In this document: piece by piece, positions 27,501 through 35,925 of the stretch | Layout: each line of letters opens with the position of its first letter | How positions within the stretch are numbered: position 1 is the first letter of the stretch | Assembly: GCF_042676145.1 (NCBI RefSeq) | Contig: NZ_JBHTJW010000002.1 | Location: 1,488,001-1,552,000, forward strand | DNA: 64,000 nt | Direction: 5' to 3' | Origin: Methylophilus glucosoxydans | GTDB taxonomy: Bacteria > Pseudomonadota > Gammaproteobacteria > Burkholderiales > Methylophilaceae | The notes under the pieces: generated by a model | Database searches by the model: none | What the model was told of the DNA's origin: nothing | What the model saw: only the letters and a program-made list of their open reading frames with translations | Made by a program: the position numbers and the translations under genes

Positions 27501-28053
27501 CTTTATCAAAGGCAATCTGGGTGAACTGGCGCCACAAGAGCAGCCGAAACTGCTGGCCGGGGTGGTCATGGGTGTACGTGTCCGCATGACGCAGCGTGGG
27601 AAAATGGCGATTGTGACGCTGGATGATGCCGTCGGTCGCGTGGATGTGGTCGTCGGTAGCGAATTGTTGAATCAGCACGCACAGTGGATCAAGGAAGACC
27701 AGCTGCTGGTGGTAGAAGGGCGGATCAGTAATGATGAGTTCTCCGGTGGCATCCGCGTCAGCGCCCGTAAACTCTATGATCTGGCCGCCGTGCGTAACCG
27801 TTTTGCGCAAATGCTGACCTTGAGCTGCAATGGCACTTCGGATGTGCAGCGTCTCATGACAGTATTAACGCCTTATCGCTACGCCGGTGAGGAGCAGAAG
27901 CGTTGTCCGATCAAAGTCGACTACCATAACCAGTCTGCGCAGGTGAGTTTGATGCTAGGCGATGACTGGCAAGTCGTGCTGCATGATGACCTGCTACACA
28001 ATTTACAGGGCTGGTTGTCTAAAGAAAACGTCAAAATCCTTTATAATGCCTGA
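24574..28053 (+). CDS. dnaE: DNA polymerase III alpha subunit
   Basis: Replicative polymerase. Seen: N-terminal PHP domain (IHLRCHSEYSIVDG), polymerase palm residues in VGPGRGSGAGSLVAY and MPDFDIDFCQEGRD, LYRPGPMDLIP, the thumb/finger KSHAAAYALVAYHTAYLKA, tandem HhH near 860-900, an OB fold (LAGVVMGVRVRMTQRGKMA) and a C-terminal tau-binding tail. 1159 residues, as in other proteobacterial DnaE. Start ATG 24574; the adjacent in-frame GTG 24571 would add one residue. Confidence 0.98.
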   Translation: MEAPETPSLQPAFIHLRCHSEYSIVDGTVRIDDYVKAAKSDAMPAIALTDLANLFGAIKFYKAARGKGLKPILGCDVWIENPLQRDQPHRLLLLVQTQQGYRNLCELLSRAYLENQYRERAEIKPEWLQQKNAGLLLLSGFTAGDIGQALQAGNQAQALQAAAHWAGVFEGRYYLEVQRVHVPGNTEAYAQEQLIRQTIAIAQQLDLPVVATHPIQFQTPDDFMAHEARTCIAEGYVLADTRRPKRFVATQYVKTQAEMQALFADMPIALQNSVEIAKRCNLTLTLGKNYLPDFPTPNGESLDQYLVDQSKAGLEHRLAYLYPDEQLREAKRAEYEARLQFECGIIIQMGFPGYFLIVADFINWAKNNGVPVGPGRGSGAGSLVAYSLGITDLDPLKYNLLFERFLNPERVSMPDFDIDFCQEGRDRVIDYVKHKYGLASVSQIATFGTMAAKAVIRDVGRVLDLPFNFVDGIAKLIPMELGITLESALEKEPQLQERREKEEEVAELLSLALRLEGLVRNIGMHAGGVLIAPGKISDFSPVYCQPNGDSLVSQYDKDDVEAVGLVKFDFLGLRTLTILNMALENANAQRAQETLPPLSFETIPLDDKRSYHLLKTANTTAVFQLESRGMKDMLKQAKPDLFEDIIALVALYRPGPMDLIPDFCRRKHGTQRVEYPHPSTESILKETYGIAVYQEQVMQIAQVVAGYSLGGADLLRRAMGKKKPEEMVKQREIFNEGALKNGLTLQQSNDLFDLLEKFAGYGFNKSHAAAYALVAYHTAYLKAHYPAAFLAATMSADMNNTDNVHTFFDDCGANHIEVLPPDINASVYQFKPLNAQQVLYGLGAIKGTGLAAIELIMASRQSQGPFKDLFDFCQRLDLRKVNRRVIESLIRAGAFDKLEPNRAALLAGLDRAISVAEQGAAHAGQDCLFGGVIETQHALPDIAAWSPEQALQEEKTALGFYLSGHPYLSYKAQLGPFIKGNLGELAPQEQPKLLAGVVMGVRVRMTQRGKMAIVTLDDAVGRVDVVVGSELLNQHAQWIKEDQLLVVEGRISNDEFSGGIRVSARKLYDLAAVRNRFAQMLTLSCNGTSDVQRLMTVLTPYRYAGEEQKRCPIKVDYHNQSAQVSLMLGDDWQVVLHDDLLHNLQGWLSKENVKILYNA

Positions 28054-28086
28054 ACTTTTTTCTAAAGAATTCATATTGGAATTCCA

Positions 28087-29082
28087 ATGAGTGTAAAACG
28101 TTTAACGCCTAGTAAACTGACTTATCTTGATTTTGAACAACCGATTGCCGAACTGGAAAAGCGGATTGACGCGCTACAAGTTTCGCATGACGAACATGAC
28201 TCTCTGGATATTTCCAAAGAGCTGGATTTGTTACAAAAGAAGAATACCAAGTTATTGCAGGATACCTTCCAGGCCTTGACTGCCTGGCAGATTTCCCAGG
28301 TGGCCCGCCATCCGCAGCGCCCCTATACTGCAGACTATATCAATGCCTTGTTTACTGATTTCCAGGAGTTGCATGGCGACCGTGCCTATGCAGATGACCC
28401 GGCCATTGTCGGCGGCATTGCGCGCTTTAAAGGCATTCCGGTCATGGTCATGGGCCATCAAAAAGGCCGCGATATCAAAGAACGCCAATACCGCAATTTC
28501 GGTATGCCGCGTCCTGAAGGCTACCGCAAGGCGCTGCGCCTGTTCCGCCTAGCCGAAAAGTTCAAGATGCCGATTATCACCTTTATTGATACGCCAGGCG
28601 CCTATCCCGGCATTGGGGCTGAAGAACGCGGCCAGTCAGAAGCGATTGCACGCAATTTGTATGTCATGGCCGAACTGAAGACGCCGATTATTGGCGTGGT
28701 GATCGGTGAGGGCGGTTCTGGTGGTGCGCTGGCCTTGGGTGTCGTGGATCATTTGAATATGCTGCAATATTCCACTTACTCGGTGATTTCGCCTGAAGGC
28801 TGTGCGTCCATTTTGTGGAAGAGCGCCAGCAAGGCCCCGGAAGCCGCCGAAACCTTGGGCATTACCGCAGACAGGCTCAAGTCTTTGGGCTTGATTGATA
28901 CCATTATCAACGAGCCGCTGGGTGGCGCACATCGTAATTATGAAGATGTGATGGAGAAGGTCTCGCAAGCGATCGGCCAACAGTTGAAAGCATTGCAAGC
29001 CAAAAAAATACCGCAGTTGCTGGAGACACGTTACCAGCGTCTGATGAGTTACGGTAAATTTAAAGCGGCCAGTGAAAAATAA
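28087..29082 (+). CDS. accA: Acetyl-CoA carboxylase carboxyltransferase subunit alpha
   Basis: Carboxyltransferase half-site that forms malonyl-CoA with AccD. Seen: LTYLDFEQPIAELEKRID at the N-terminus, VGGIARFKGIPVMVMGHQKG, GMPRPEGYRKALRL, FIDTPGAYPGIGAEERGQ and GEGGSGGALALGV. 331 residues. It follows dnaE after 33 bp and precedes tilS by 10 bp: the dnaE-accA-tilS order is common in betaproteobacteria. Confidence 0.97.
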   Translation: MSVKRLTPSKLTYLDFEQPIAELEKRIDALQVSHDEHDSLDISKELDLLQKKNTKLLQDTFQALTAWQISQVARHPQRPYTADYINALFTDFQELHGDRAYADDPAIVGGIARFKGIPVMVMGHQKGRDIKERQYRNFGMPRPEGYRKALRLFRLAEKFKMPIITFIDTPGAYPGIGAEERGQSEAIARNLYVMAELKTPIIGVVIGEGGSGGALALGVVDHLNMLQYSTYSVISPEGCASILWKSASKAPEAAETLGITADRLKSLGLIDTIINEPLGGAHRNYEDVMEKVSQAIGQQLKALQAKKIPQLLETRYQRLMSYGKFKAASEK

Positions 29083-29092
29083 TGCTTCTCTT

Positions 29093-30544
29093 ATGACCAG
29101 CCTGGAAACCCAGTTATCTGGTTTTCTGGCTGGACTGTCAAATCCGGATGCCAACACACCACATCTGCTGCTCGCACTGAGCGGTGGCGTAGATTCTATG
29201 GTGATGTTACATCTGCTCGCAGAGCTCTGCCAGCGATTGCCATTTCGGCTGTCAGCCATGCATGTGAATCATGGCTTGAGTCCTAATGCCGATGCGTGGT
29301 TGCAACAATGCGAACACCGTTGCCAGACCTACAATGTCCCTTTTTTTGCTGACAAGGTGCGCGTAGATTTGCAAAGCGGACAAGGCCTGGAGGCCACCGC
29401 CCGCGAAGCACGCTATCATGCCCTGGAGCAACAGCGTCAACAGATCGGTGCAGATGCGATTGTGACGGCTCATCATCTGCAAGACCAGTCAGAAACGTTG
29501 ATGCTGCAACTGGTAAGAGGCGCTGGCGTCAAGGGCTTGAGTGCCATGGCCGCATGGGATGGGGCACGCCGCTTGTATCGGCCACTGTTAAGCGTGCCAA
29601 AAGCTGCACTTTTACAGTTTGCTACCGCACACCACTTGCAATGGGTAGAAGACGAAAGCAACGCAGATACGGTTTACGACCGCAATTTTATGCGTCATGC
29701 AGTGATGCCAGTGTTGCGCGAACGTTATCCGCAAGTGGATCAGTCGTTGTTGAGAACGGCGGGGCACATGGCAGACGCGCAGAGTTTGCTGGATGTACTG
29801 GCCAGCCAGGACTTGGCGCAATGTGATTTGCAAGCCGAATGGCTGGGGCAATCGATTGCGATGTCAAAGCTGTATGCATTGGGTGATGTCCGCGCCAAAA
29901 ACTTGCTCCGCCATTGGTTTCAACAGTTGCAGTTACGGATGCCCAATCAGGATCAATTGCAAGAATATTGGCAGCAGCTTTCATCGGTCAAACCTAACCG
30001 TTATCTGCATTTGCCGTTACAAGGCCAAGCCTCGCATCAGTCAGCTTATTTGCACCATTACCAGCAACGCCTGTATTGCGTTACCAAACCAAGCGCATTG
30101 CCGCAAACACCGCTGGTGTGGCAAGGGCAAGCCTCGCAGCAATGGGGTGAATGGCAAGTGCAGTTTAAAGTCGTGAAAGCGCGCGGGATTGCTTTGGCCA
30201 GACTGGGGGTTTCCCCGGCAGCGATTACCCTTAACCGGCGGTATGGGCAGCCTTTGGTGCTTGCTGAAGGCACTTCGCTCAAGTTGATGCCTAGGGCAGG
30301 GGGTGAGAGTTTGCAGCCTGATGCCAAGCGTCCACGACGTGAATTGAAAGTCCTCTTTCAAATGCTGGGCATTCCGCCATGGCAACGTGCTTTTTATCCT
30401 TTGGTCCAAGTGGCCACCACCCATCCAGGTGCTTCTGAAACGCTGGTCTCACTGGCAGGGCTGGCGGTGGATGCCGCCTGGCAGCCTGGCCGCAATGCTT
30501 ACGGTCTGGAAATCAGCCTGACGCCGTCTCCCTCTCTTCTGTAA
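29093..30544 (+). CDS. tilS: tRNA(Ile)-lysidine synthetase TilS
   Basis: Modifies C34 of tRNA-Ile(CAU) to lysidine, changing its decoding from AUG to AUA. Seen: PP-loop LALSGGVDSMVMLHLL near residue 20, MHVNHGL, ATAREARYHALE, VTAHHLQDQSETLMLQL, DESNADTVYDRNFMRH, and a C-terminal RRELKVLFQMLGIPPWQR domain. ATG 29093 is chosen; a GTG at 29072 overlapping accA is possible. About 483 residues. Confidence 0.93.
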   Translation: MTSLETQLSGFLAGLSNPDANTPHLLLALSGGVDSMVMLHLLAELCQRLPFRLSAMHVNHGLSPNADAWLQQCEHRCQTYNVPFFADKVRVDLQSGQGLEATAREARYHALEQQRQQIGADAIVTAHHLQDQSETLMLQLVRGAGVKGLSAMAAWDGARRLYRPLLSVPKAALLQFATAHHLQWVEDESNADTVYDRNFMRHAVMPVLRERYPQVDQSLLRTAGHMADAQSLLDVLASQDLAQCDLQAEWLGQSIAMSKLYALGDVRAKNLLRHWFQQLQLRMPNQDQLQEYWQQLSSVKPNRYLHLPLQGQASHQSAYLHHYQQRLYCVTKPSALPQTPLVWQGQASQQWGEWQVQFKVVKARGIALARLGVSPAAITLNRRYGQPLVLAEGTSLKLMPRAGGESLQPDAKRPRRELKVLFQMLGIPPWQRAFYPLVQVATTHPGASETLVSLAGLAVDAAWQPGRNAYGLEISLTPSPSLL

Positions 30545-30545
30545 T

Positions 30546-30625
30546 TGGTTGTATATATCCAATGGTGGTTGTTAAATTGGTTGTAATAAACCAATTTTAA
30601 GATAAAATCTGGTTGTAATAAACCA
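30546..30625 (+). promoter_or_regulatory. Three 16-bp palindromic sites at 32-bp intervals (candidate enhancer/UAS)
   Basis: Sites TGGTTGTATATATCCA (30546-30561), TGGTTGTAATAAACCA (30578-30593) and the same 16-mer again (30610-30625). Their starts are exactly 32 bp apart, about three helical turns, so they lie on one face of the DNA; sites 2 and 3 extend to longer palindromes (30574-30597 and 30605-30630). A half-site TGGTTGTT is at 30566-30573. The sites lie 50-145 bp upstream of a sigma-54-type promoter, the usual place for NtrC-family enhancer sites. Confidence 0.75.
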
Positions 30626-30676
30626 GATTTATTTTTATCTCATTGATTAAAAAAAGATATTTTTTTAGCCTCCCAA

Positions 30677-30692
30677 TGGAATGATTTTTGCT
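30677..30692 (+). promoter_or_regulatory. Sigma-54 (RpoN) promoter of the TonB-dependent receptor
   Basis: TGGAATGATTTTTGCT has the diagnostic GG (30678-30679) and GC (30690-30691) separated by exactly 10 bp, with TTGC matching the -12 box. The -24 box is partial (TGGAA instead of TGGCA). Transcription would start near 30703, 60 bp before the ATG. Confidence 0.7.
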
Positions 30693-30762
30693 CAATACCT
30701 TGAGTGTTTTTTGCAGCCAAAAGACATTCATTTAAGTATTCTCGGGAAAAGGATCATTCGTT

Positions 30763-33129
30763 ATGAATAAACAAGCAGTCAAACCATTGTTGATGGCCAT
30801 ACTCTCTGCTTATGCGGCGCATGCGGTTGCTGTGCAAGCTGAAGAGGTGCAATTGGATAAAGTCGAGGTCATCAGCACCACGCCGCTGAATGGGGTTGGT
30901 GTGCCTCTTGAGCACATTCCTGCTGGCGTGCAGCAAGTGAAACAAAAAGAGCTGGTCAAGCAAAAGAGCCTGACATTAGGCGACTACATGAACCAGAATA
31001 TGCTTGGGGTGAATGTGAATGAAACACAGAACAACCCATTCCAGCCCGATGTGAACTATCACGGTTTTACCGCTTCCCCTTTGCTTGGCACGCCACAAGG
31101 ATTGTCCGTGTATGTCGATGGCGTACGTGTGAACGAAGCCTTTGGTGACGTGGTGAACTGGGACCTGATTCCGATGAACGCCATTAATCAGATGACTTTG
31201 ATTCCAGGCTCTAACCCATTGTTTGGTTTGAACACTTTAGGCGGGGCGATTTCAGTGCAGACCAAGAGTGGCCGTACCAACCAGGGCGGCGCTGTTGAGG
31301 CCTACACTGGTTCCTGGGGCCGTCATGTGTTGAATGCAGAATATGGTGGCGTGTCCGAAGACGGTTCTAAAGATTTCTTTATCTCTGGCAACAGTTTTGA
31401 AGAGGATGGGTGGCGTAGTTTTTCAGCCTCCCGTGTGAAGCAGTTGTTTACCAAGGCAGGTTGGCAGAACGAAAAAACGGCTGTCAATCTGAGCTTGTCT
31501 CTGGCAGATAACAAAATGCGAGGAAATGGCTTGCAAGCAGGCAGTTTGCTCGACTCGCTGGGCTACAAAAGCAATTTTACCGTGCCTGACCAAACCAAGA
31601 ACAACATGGCTTTTGTAAACCTTAATTTGAGCCATTACTTTGCTGACGACATTCAGTTAAGCGGGAATGTTTACTATCGGGATGTGCGGACTAAAACCTT
31701 CAACGGTGATTTGAATGATACATTTGAGCTGGCGCCGGGTGGTTTAGATGACAATAATGCTGATTGTTCAGCTGGTAATGATGCAGATGAAAATTGTTCG
31801 GGCGCAATTAACCGCAGCAGATTAACGCAGAAGAGTTATGGCTTTACCTCACAGTTAACCTTTTCTCAAGATTTACTGGGCCTGAAAAACCAGTTTATTA
31901 GCGGCTTGGGCTACAACCGCGGTAAGACCAAGTTCTCGCAGAATACCGAGTTTGGCTTGTTAAACAGCTACCGTGGCGTGGATGGTAATGGCGAGTTTAA
32001 TGCCTTGACCGACCAGGTGAATTTGAGCGGTGTGAACCGCACCTGGAGCGTCTTTGCGACGGATACCTTGTCTTTGAATCCCTACTGGCATGTGACAGCC
32101 TCTGCCCGTTACAACACGACTAAAATTGATAATGATGACAAGATTACCCCCAGTGGTTCTGGCTCGCTCACCGGCACGCATTCCTTCAATCGGCTGAATC
32201 CGTCTTTGGGGATTAATTTTACGCCCAGCAATCAATTGACGGCGTATGCGTCTTATAGTGAAAGCAGCCGCGCACCTACCTCTATCGAGCTGGGATGTGC
32301 GGATGAAAACAATCCTTGTAAATTGCCTAACGCAATGGCCGGTGACCCACCACTCAAGCAAGTGGTTAGCAAAACCTATGATGCCGGCCTGCGTGGCTTC
32401 CTGACACCGACAATCACCTGGAGTCTGGGTGCCTATCATACGATCAACACCAATGACATTCAGTTTCTGACGACCGCTAACAATGCTAACAACGGCGCTG
32501 GCTTTTTCTCCAATATCAGCAAAACCAAGCGTCAGGGGCTTGATGCGAGTCTTGCAGGGCGTATGGATGCCTTTTCATGGAATCTGGGCTATAGCTTTGT
32601 GCAGGCTACCTACGAGTCTTCTTTCTTAATTGCTAATCAGGTGAACACAAGTGCGATTGATACGGACGGTCAAAATGGTGTGGATAGTATCCTTGTCAAA
32701 AAGGGCGACTATCTTGCAGGCATTCCTAAGCACCAGCTCAAGCTGGGCTTGGGCTATGACGTGACTTCTGCATGGAATGTGGGCAGCAATATTGTGGCTT
32801 TCTCCAGCCAGTACTCCCGTGGCAACGAAAACAACAAGGATACAAGCTCTGGCGCAAAAGTCCGTGGTTATACGGTAGTGAATCTGTTCACAAACTACCG
32901 GTTTGACAATGGCTGGAACATCTTCGCCCGTGTGAATAATGTGTTTGACCGCGAGTATTACAGCTTGGGCATGCTGGGTCAGAATCCGATTGATCCGACT
33001 ACCGGCCAGTTTAGCGGCAATGAAACCAACGATACGTTTTATGCCCCTGGTGCGCCAAGAGCAGGCTGGATCGGTGCGCGTTACGATTTTGGCGTCAAAA
33101 AGTCAGTCGCTTCTTACGATAAAGACTAA
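30763..33129 (+). CDS. TonB-dependent outer membrane receptor
   Basis: Active-transport outer membrane receptor of 788 residues. Seen: a signal peptide (LLMAILSAYAAHAVAVQA), a plug domain with SVYVDGVRVNEAFGD and IPGSNPLFGLNTLGGAISVQTKSG, and a beta-barrel ending in NGWNIFARVNNVFDREYY and GWIGARYDFG. An Asp/Asn-rich, two-Cys loop (near residues 325-347, LDDNNADCSAGNDADENCSG) resembles a metal-binding insertion. About 11 residues follow the last barrel strand, so the protein does not end in the usual terminal Phe. The ligand is not readable; siderophore, metal chelate or a small organic compound are all possible. Transcribed with the NtrC-type regulator 17 bp downstream. Confidence 0.9.
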   Translation: MNKQAVKPLLMAILSAYAAHAVAVQAEEVQLDKVEVISTTPLNGVGVPLEHIPAGVQQVKQKELVKQKSLTLGDYMNQNMLGVNVNETQNNPFQPDVNYHGFTASPLLGTPQGLSVYVDGVRVNEAFGDVVNWDLIPMNAINQMTLIPGSNPLFGLNTLGGAISVQTKSGRTNQGGAVEAYTGSWGRHVLNAEYGGVSEDGSKDFFISGNSFEEDGWRSFSASRVKQLFTKAGWQNEKTAVNLSLSLADNKMRGNGLQAGSLLDSLGYKSNFTVPDQTKNNMAFVNLNLSHYFADDIQLSGNVYYRDVRTKTFNGDLNDTFELAPGGLDDNNADCSAGNDADENCSGAINRSRLTQKSYGFTSQLTFSQDLLGLKNQFISGLGYNRGKTKFSQNTEFGLLNSYRGVDGNGEFNALTDQVNLSGVNRTWSVFATDTLSLNPYWHVTASARYNTTKIDNDDKITPSGSGSLTGTHSFNRLNPSLGINFTPSNQLTAYASYSESSRAPTSIELGCADENNPCKLPNAMAGDPPLKQVVSKTYDAGLRGFLTPTITWSLGAYHTINTNDIQFLTTANNANNGAGFFSNISKTKRQGLDASLAGRMDAFSWNLGYSFVQATYESSFLIANQVNTSAIDTDGQNGVDSILVKKGDYLAGIPKHQLKLGLGYDVTSAWNVGSNIVAFSSQYSRGNENNKDTSSGAKVRGYTVVNLFTNYRFDNGWNIFARVNNVFDREYYSLGMLGQNPIDPTTGQFSGNETNDTFYAPGAPRAGWIGARYDFGVKKSVASYDKD

Positions 33130-33146
33130 ATAAACGAGGAGGATGC

Positions 33147-34562
33147 GTGCTTTCACAACTTTCATCATCAGTGGATAAATCCAGCTTAATGCCTCTCAAG
33201 AAAAAAATCTTGCTGGTAGAGGATGAGGCGCTTTTTGCGCGCGCGGTGGTTAAGCGTTTGCAAAAAGCAGGATTTGAGTGCGAGCACGCAGAATCTTTAA
33301 GTGATGCAAGACTGCTAATCAAGCAGTTTGAACCGGATATGGCGCTGTTGGATATGCGCCTGCCCGATGGCAATGGTCTAGACCTGTTATCAGAGTTTAT
33401 TGCCAGAAATATCAATACGATTGTCATGACTGCGTTTGGTGACGTGAGTGATGCGGTCAATGCCATCAAGCTGGGGGCCATTGATTACTTAAAAAAGCCC
33501 ATTGATCTTGAAGAGTTATTGCTCATTATTCAGAAAAACGAGAAGACGACGGAACTGCAAACCAGCCTGGATTACTCGCGCCAGCGCAATGCCGTTGCTA
33601 ATGACTCCGTTCAACTGATAGGCGAAAGTACGCCTATGCAAAGTGTGCGCCAACAGATCACGCGTATTGCCCAGTTAAGTGCGCTCAGTGATGCCGTGCA
33701 ACCGACGGTGTTGATTACTGGGGAAACCGGCACGGGCAAAGACGTTGTTGCACGTTTTTTACATGGCAGTTGTGCCAACCATGACAAACCTTTTGTGCAT
33801 GTGGATTGTGCCTCTTTACCGGCTGAGTTGATTGAGAGCGAGCTGTTTGGGCATGAGAAAGGCGCATTTACCAATGCAGTTTCCTCGCGGCCAGGCCTGA
33901 TCGAATCTGCAGAAGATGGTACCTTGTTCCTCGATGAAATTGGCGAGTTGCCGTTGGGTTTACAGGCAAAATTACTCAATGTACTTGAGCGCAGAATGGT
34001 GCGTCGCTTGGGTTCTACCAAGGAACGTCCCGTGAACGCGCGTATTATTGCCGCCACCAATCGTGATTTATACCAGATGTCGAATGAGGGGCGCTTCCGT
34101 TCGGATCTGTATTACCGACTGAACGTGATCACCATGAAAATGCCTCCCTTGCGTGATCGTGGGTCAGATGTCTTGTTGCTGGCTAATTATTTCCGACAAC
34201 TGACTGAGAAGCGCTACGCCTTGCCGCATCATGAGTTCAGCGCCGCGGCATTGATGGCAATGCAAACCTATCACTGGCCCGGCAATGTCCGAGAGTTGCG
34301 TCATCAAATCAGCCGTGCGGTTTTGATGTGTACACAGTCTATGATTTCCGAGCTTGACTTGGGCTTGCCTCAGGTTGGCATGAACCAGGTGGCGAGTGTC
34401 TTGCAAGGCGACAGCCAGGTGACGCTGGATGATGCAGAAAAAGCCATGCTGCTAAATGCCTTGGAGCAATCGCGTAACAATGTCTCTAAGGCCGCAAGAT
34501 TGCTGGGCATCACGAGAATGACCATGCGCTATCGTATGGATAAACATGGTATCTCTGTATAA
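33147..34562 (+). CDS. Sigma-54-dependent NtrC-family response regulator (orphan)
   Basis: Phosphorylation-controlled activator of RpoN promoters, 471 residues. Seen: receiver domain with acidic pocket LLVEDEALF and phospho-acceptor Asp69 in ALLDMRLPDG; AAA+ domain with Walker A GETGTGKDVV near 191, the sigma-54 contact loop as GAFTNA (33861-33878) rather than GAFTGA, and DGTLFLDEIGELP; C-terminal Fis-type HTH (SKAARLLGITRMTMRYRM). GTG 33147 follows GAGGAGG. No histidine kinase gene is adjacent. It follows the receptor gene by 17 bp and probably activates its own operon through the upstream palindromes. Confidence 0.9.
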   Translation: MLSQLSSSVDKSSLMPLKKKILLVEDEALFARAVVKRLQKAGFECEHAESLSDARLLIKQFEPDMALLDMRLPDGNGLDLLSEFIARNINTIVMTAFGDVSDAVNAIKLGAIDYLKKPIDLEELLLIIQKNEKTTELQTSLDYSRQRNAVANDSVQLIGESTPMQSVRQQITRIAQLSALSDAVQPTVLITGETGTGKDVVARFLHGSCANHDKPFVHVDCASLPAELIESELFGHEKGAFTNAVSSRPGLIESAEDGTLFLDEIGELPLGLQAKLLNVLERRMVRRLGSTKERPVNARIIAATNRDLYQMSNEGRFRSDLYYRLNVITMKMPPLRDRGSDVLLLANYFRQLTEKRYALPHHEFSAAALMAMQTYHWPGNVRELRHQISRAVLMCTQSMISELDLGLPQVGMNQVASVLQGDSQVTLDDAEKAMLLNALEQSRNNVSKAARLLGITRMTMRYRMDKHGISV

Positions 34563-34588
34563 CGCGCTGAATCTCTGGCATCCTGAAT

Positions 34589-34618
34589 AAAACGCCTCGC
34601 AACTGCGGGGCGTTTTGT
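34589..34618 (+). terminator. Terminator of the receptor/regulator operon
   Basis: Stem aaaacgcctcgc / gcggggcgtttt with one mismatch and loop aact, ending in TTTTGTT, 26 bp after the regulator stop. Confidence 0.85.
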
Positions 34619-34717
34619 TATGCCCGTGCGTGGTTGTTGCATGATGTAAATCAAGCGTACGGCCTCTTGCACATAAATCGCGCATGGTATCATTACGCTT
34701 TTACAGTGGAGCTAAAA

Positions 34718-35914
34718 ATGATTGGTACCCCGTTAAGCGCAAATGCGACCAAAGTCATGTTGTTGGGCAGTGGCGAACTTGGCAAAGAGGTGATTATTGC
34801 CTTGCAGCGTTTGGGGGTGGAAGTCATTGCGGTTGACCGTTATGAGCATGCGCCTGGTCACCAAGTTGCCCATCATGCCTATGCGATTGATATGACTGAC
34901 GCGGATGCGCTTAAAACCTTGGTGAGTCAGGTCAAACCACATTATATCGTCCCGGAAATCGAGGCGTTGAATACGCAGGCGCTGGCCGAGATTGAAGCCA
35001 CAGGCGTCACGGTGGTGCCTACTGTACGTGCCGTGCAACTCACCATGAACCGTGAAGGGATACGCCGGCTGGCCGCGGAAGAATTAAACCTGCCGACGTC
35101 ACCGTATGCGTTTGCCCGTTCTGAAGCTGAATTGCAAGCAGCGATTGACGGTGGTATTGGTTATCCATGCTTTATCAAGCCCACCATGTCTTCGTCTGGT
35201 AAAGGTCAATCCCGCATTACACGAGCCTCAGAAGTGAAGGCCGCCTGGGAGTATGCCGCCAGTGCGGGGCGTGTCAATCAAGGGGTGGTGATTGTCGAAG
35301 GTCAGATTGATTTTGATTATGAAATCACCTTGTTAACCGTGCGTGCCAAAAATGCCGCTGGCGAGATTGAAACGCATTTTTGCGCGCCGATTGGCCATGT
35401 GCAAAAGCAGGGCGATTACGTTGAGAGCTGGCAGCCACAAGCAATGGATGCGCTAGCCTTGAAAAATGCTCAGGACATTGCCAAAAAAGTGACGGATGCC
35501 TTAGGTGGTCAGGGCTTGTTTGGCGTTGAGCTGTTTGTCAAAGGTGAGCAGGTTTGGTTCTCTGAGGTTAGCCCTCGTCCGCACGACACTGGGATGGTCA
35601 CCATGTGCACGCAGCGCCTGAATGAGTTTGAACTGCATGCGCGTGCGATTTTAGGCTTGCCTGTGGATGTGACTCAGCGTGAGACTGGCGCAAGCGCCGT
35701 CATTTATGGCGGTGCAGATACCAAAACACTGGCCTATCACGGTCTGGAAGCGGCCATGTCAGTACCTAACAGCGAGATTCGCTTGTTTGGCAAGCCGGAG
35801 TCTTTTGTGCGGCGTCGCATGGGCGTCGCCTTGGCGACCGCTGACAATACTGACCTCGCGCGTGCGCGTGCCAAAGAGGCTGCGGGTCTGGTCACGCCTA
35901 AAGTCGCAGGATAA
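34718..35914 (+). CDS. purT: Formate-dependent GAR transformylase PurT
   Basis: ATP-grasp enzyme that formylates glycinamide ribonucleotide directly from formate in purine synthesis. Seen: KVMLLGSGELGKEVIIALQRLG, ADRYEHAPGH-like VAVDRYEHAPGHQVAH, FIKPTMSSSGKGQSR, FGVELFVKG and EVSPRPHDTGMVT. ATG 34718 follows GGAG; the frame is open further upstream. 398 residues. Formate use by PurT is sensible in a methylotroph, where formate is a normal product of C1 oxidation. Confidence 0.95.
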   Translation: MIGTPLSANATKVMLLGSGELGKEVIIALQRLGVEVIAVDRYEHAPGHQVAHHAYAIDMTDADALKTLVSQVKPHYIVPEIEALNTQALAEIEATGVTVVPTVRAVQLTMNREGIRRLAAEELNLPTSPYAFARSEAELQAAIDGGIGYPCFIKPTMSSSGKGQSRITRASEVKAAWEYAASAGRVNQGVVIVEGQIDFDYEITLLTVRAKNAAGEIETHFCAPIGHVQKQGDYVESWQPQAMDALALKNAQDIAKKVTDALGGQGLFGVELFVKGEQVWFSEVSPRPHDTGMVTMCTQRLNEFELHARAILGLPVDVTQRETGASAVIYGGADTKTLAYHGLEAAMSVPNSEIRLFGKPESFVRRRMGVALATADNTDLARARAKEAAGLVTPKVAG

Positions 35915-35925
35915 CTGGTGTGGCA

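Noticed and set aside
30574..30630. The paired hairpins after tilS read as intrinsic terminators
   Set aside because: Stems are AT-rich and short in G-C, and the exact 32-bp spacing of three palindromes upstream of an RpoN promoter fits protein-binding sites better. A minor role in termination of tilS cannot be excluded.
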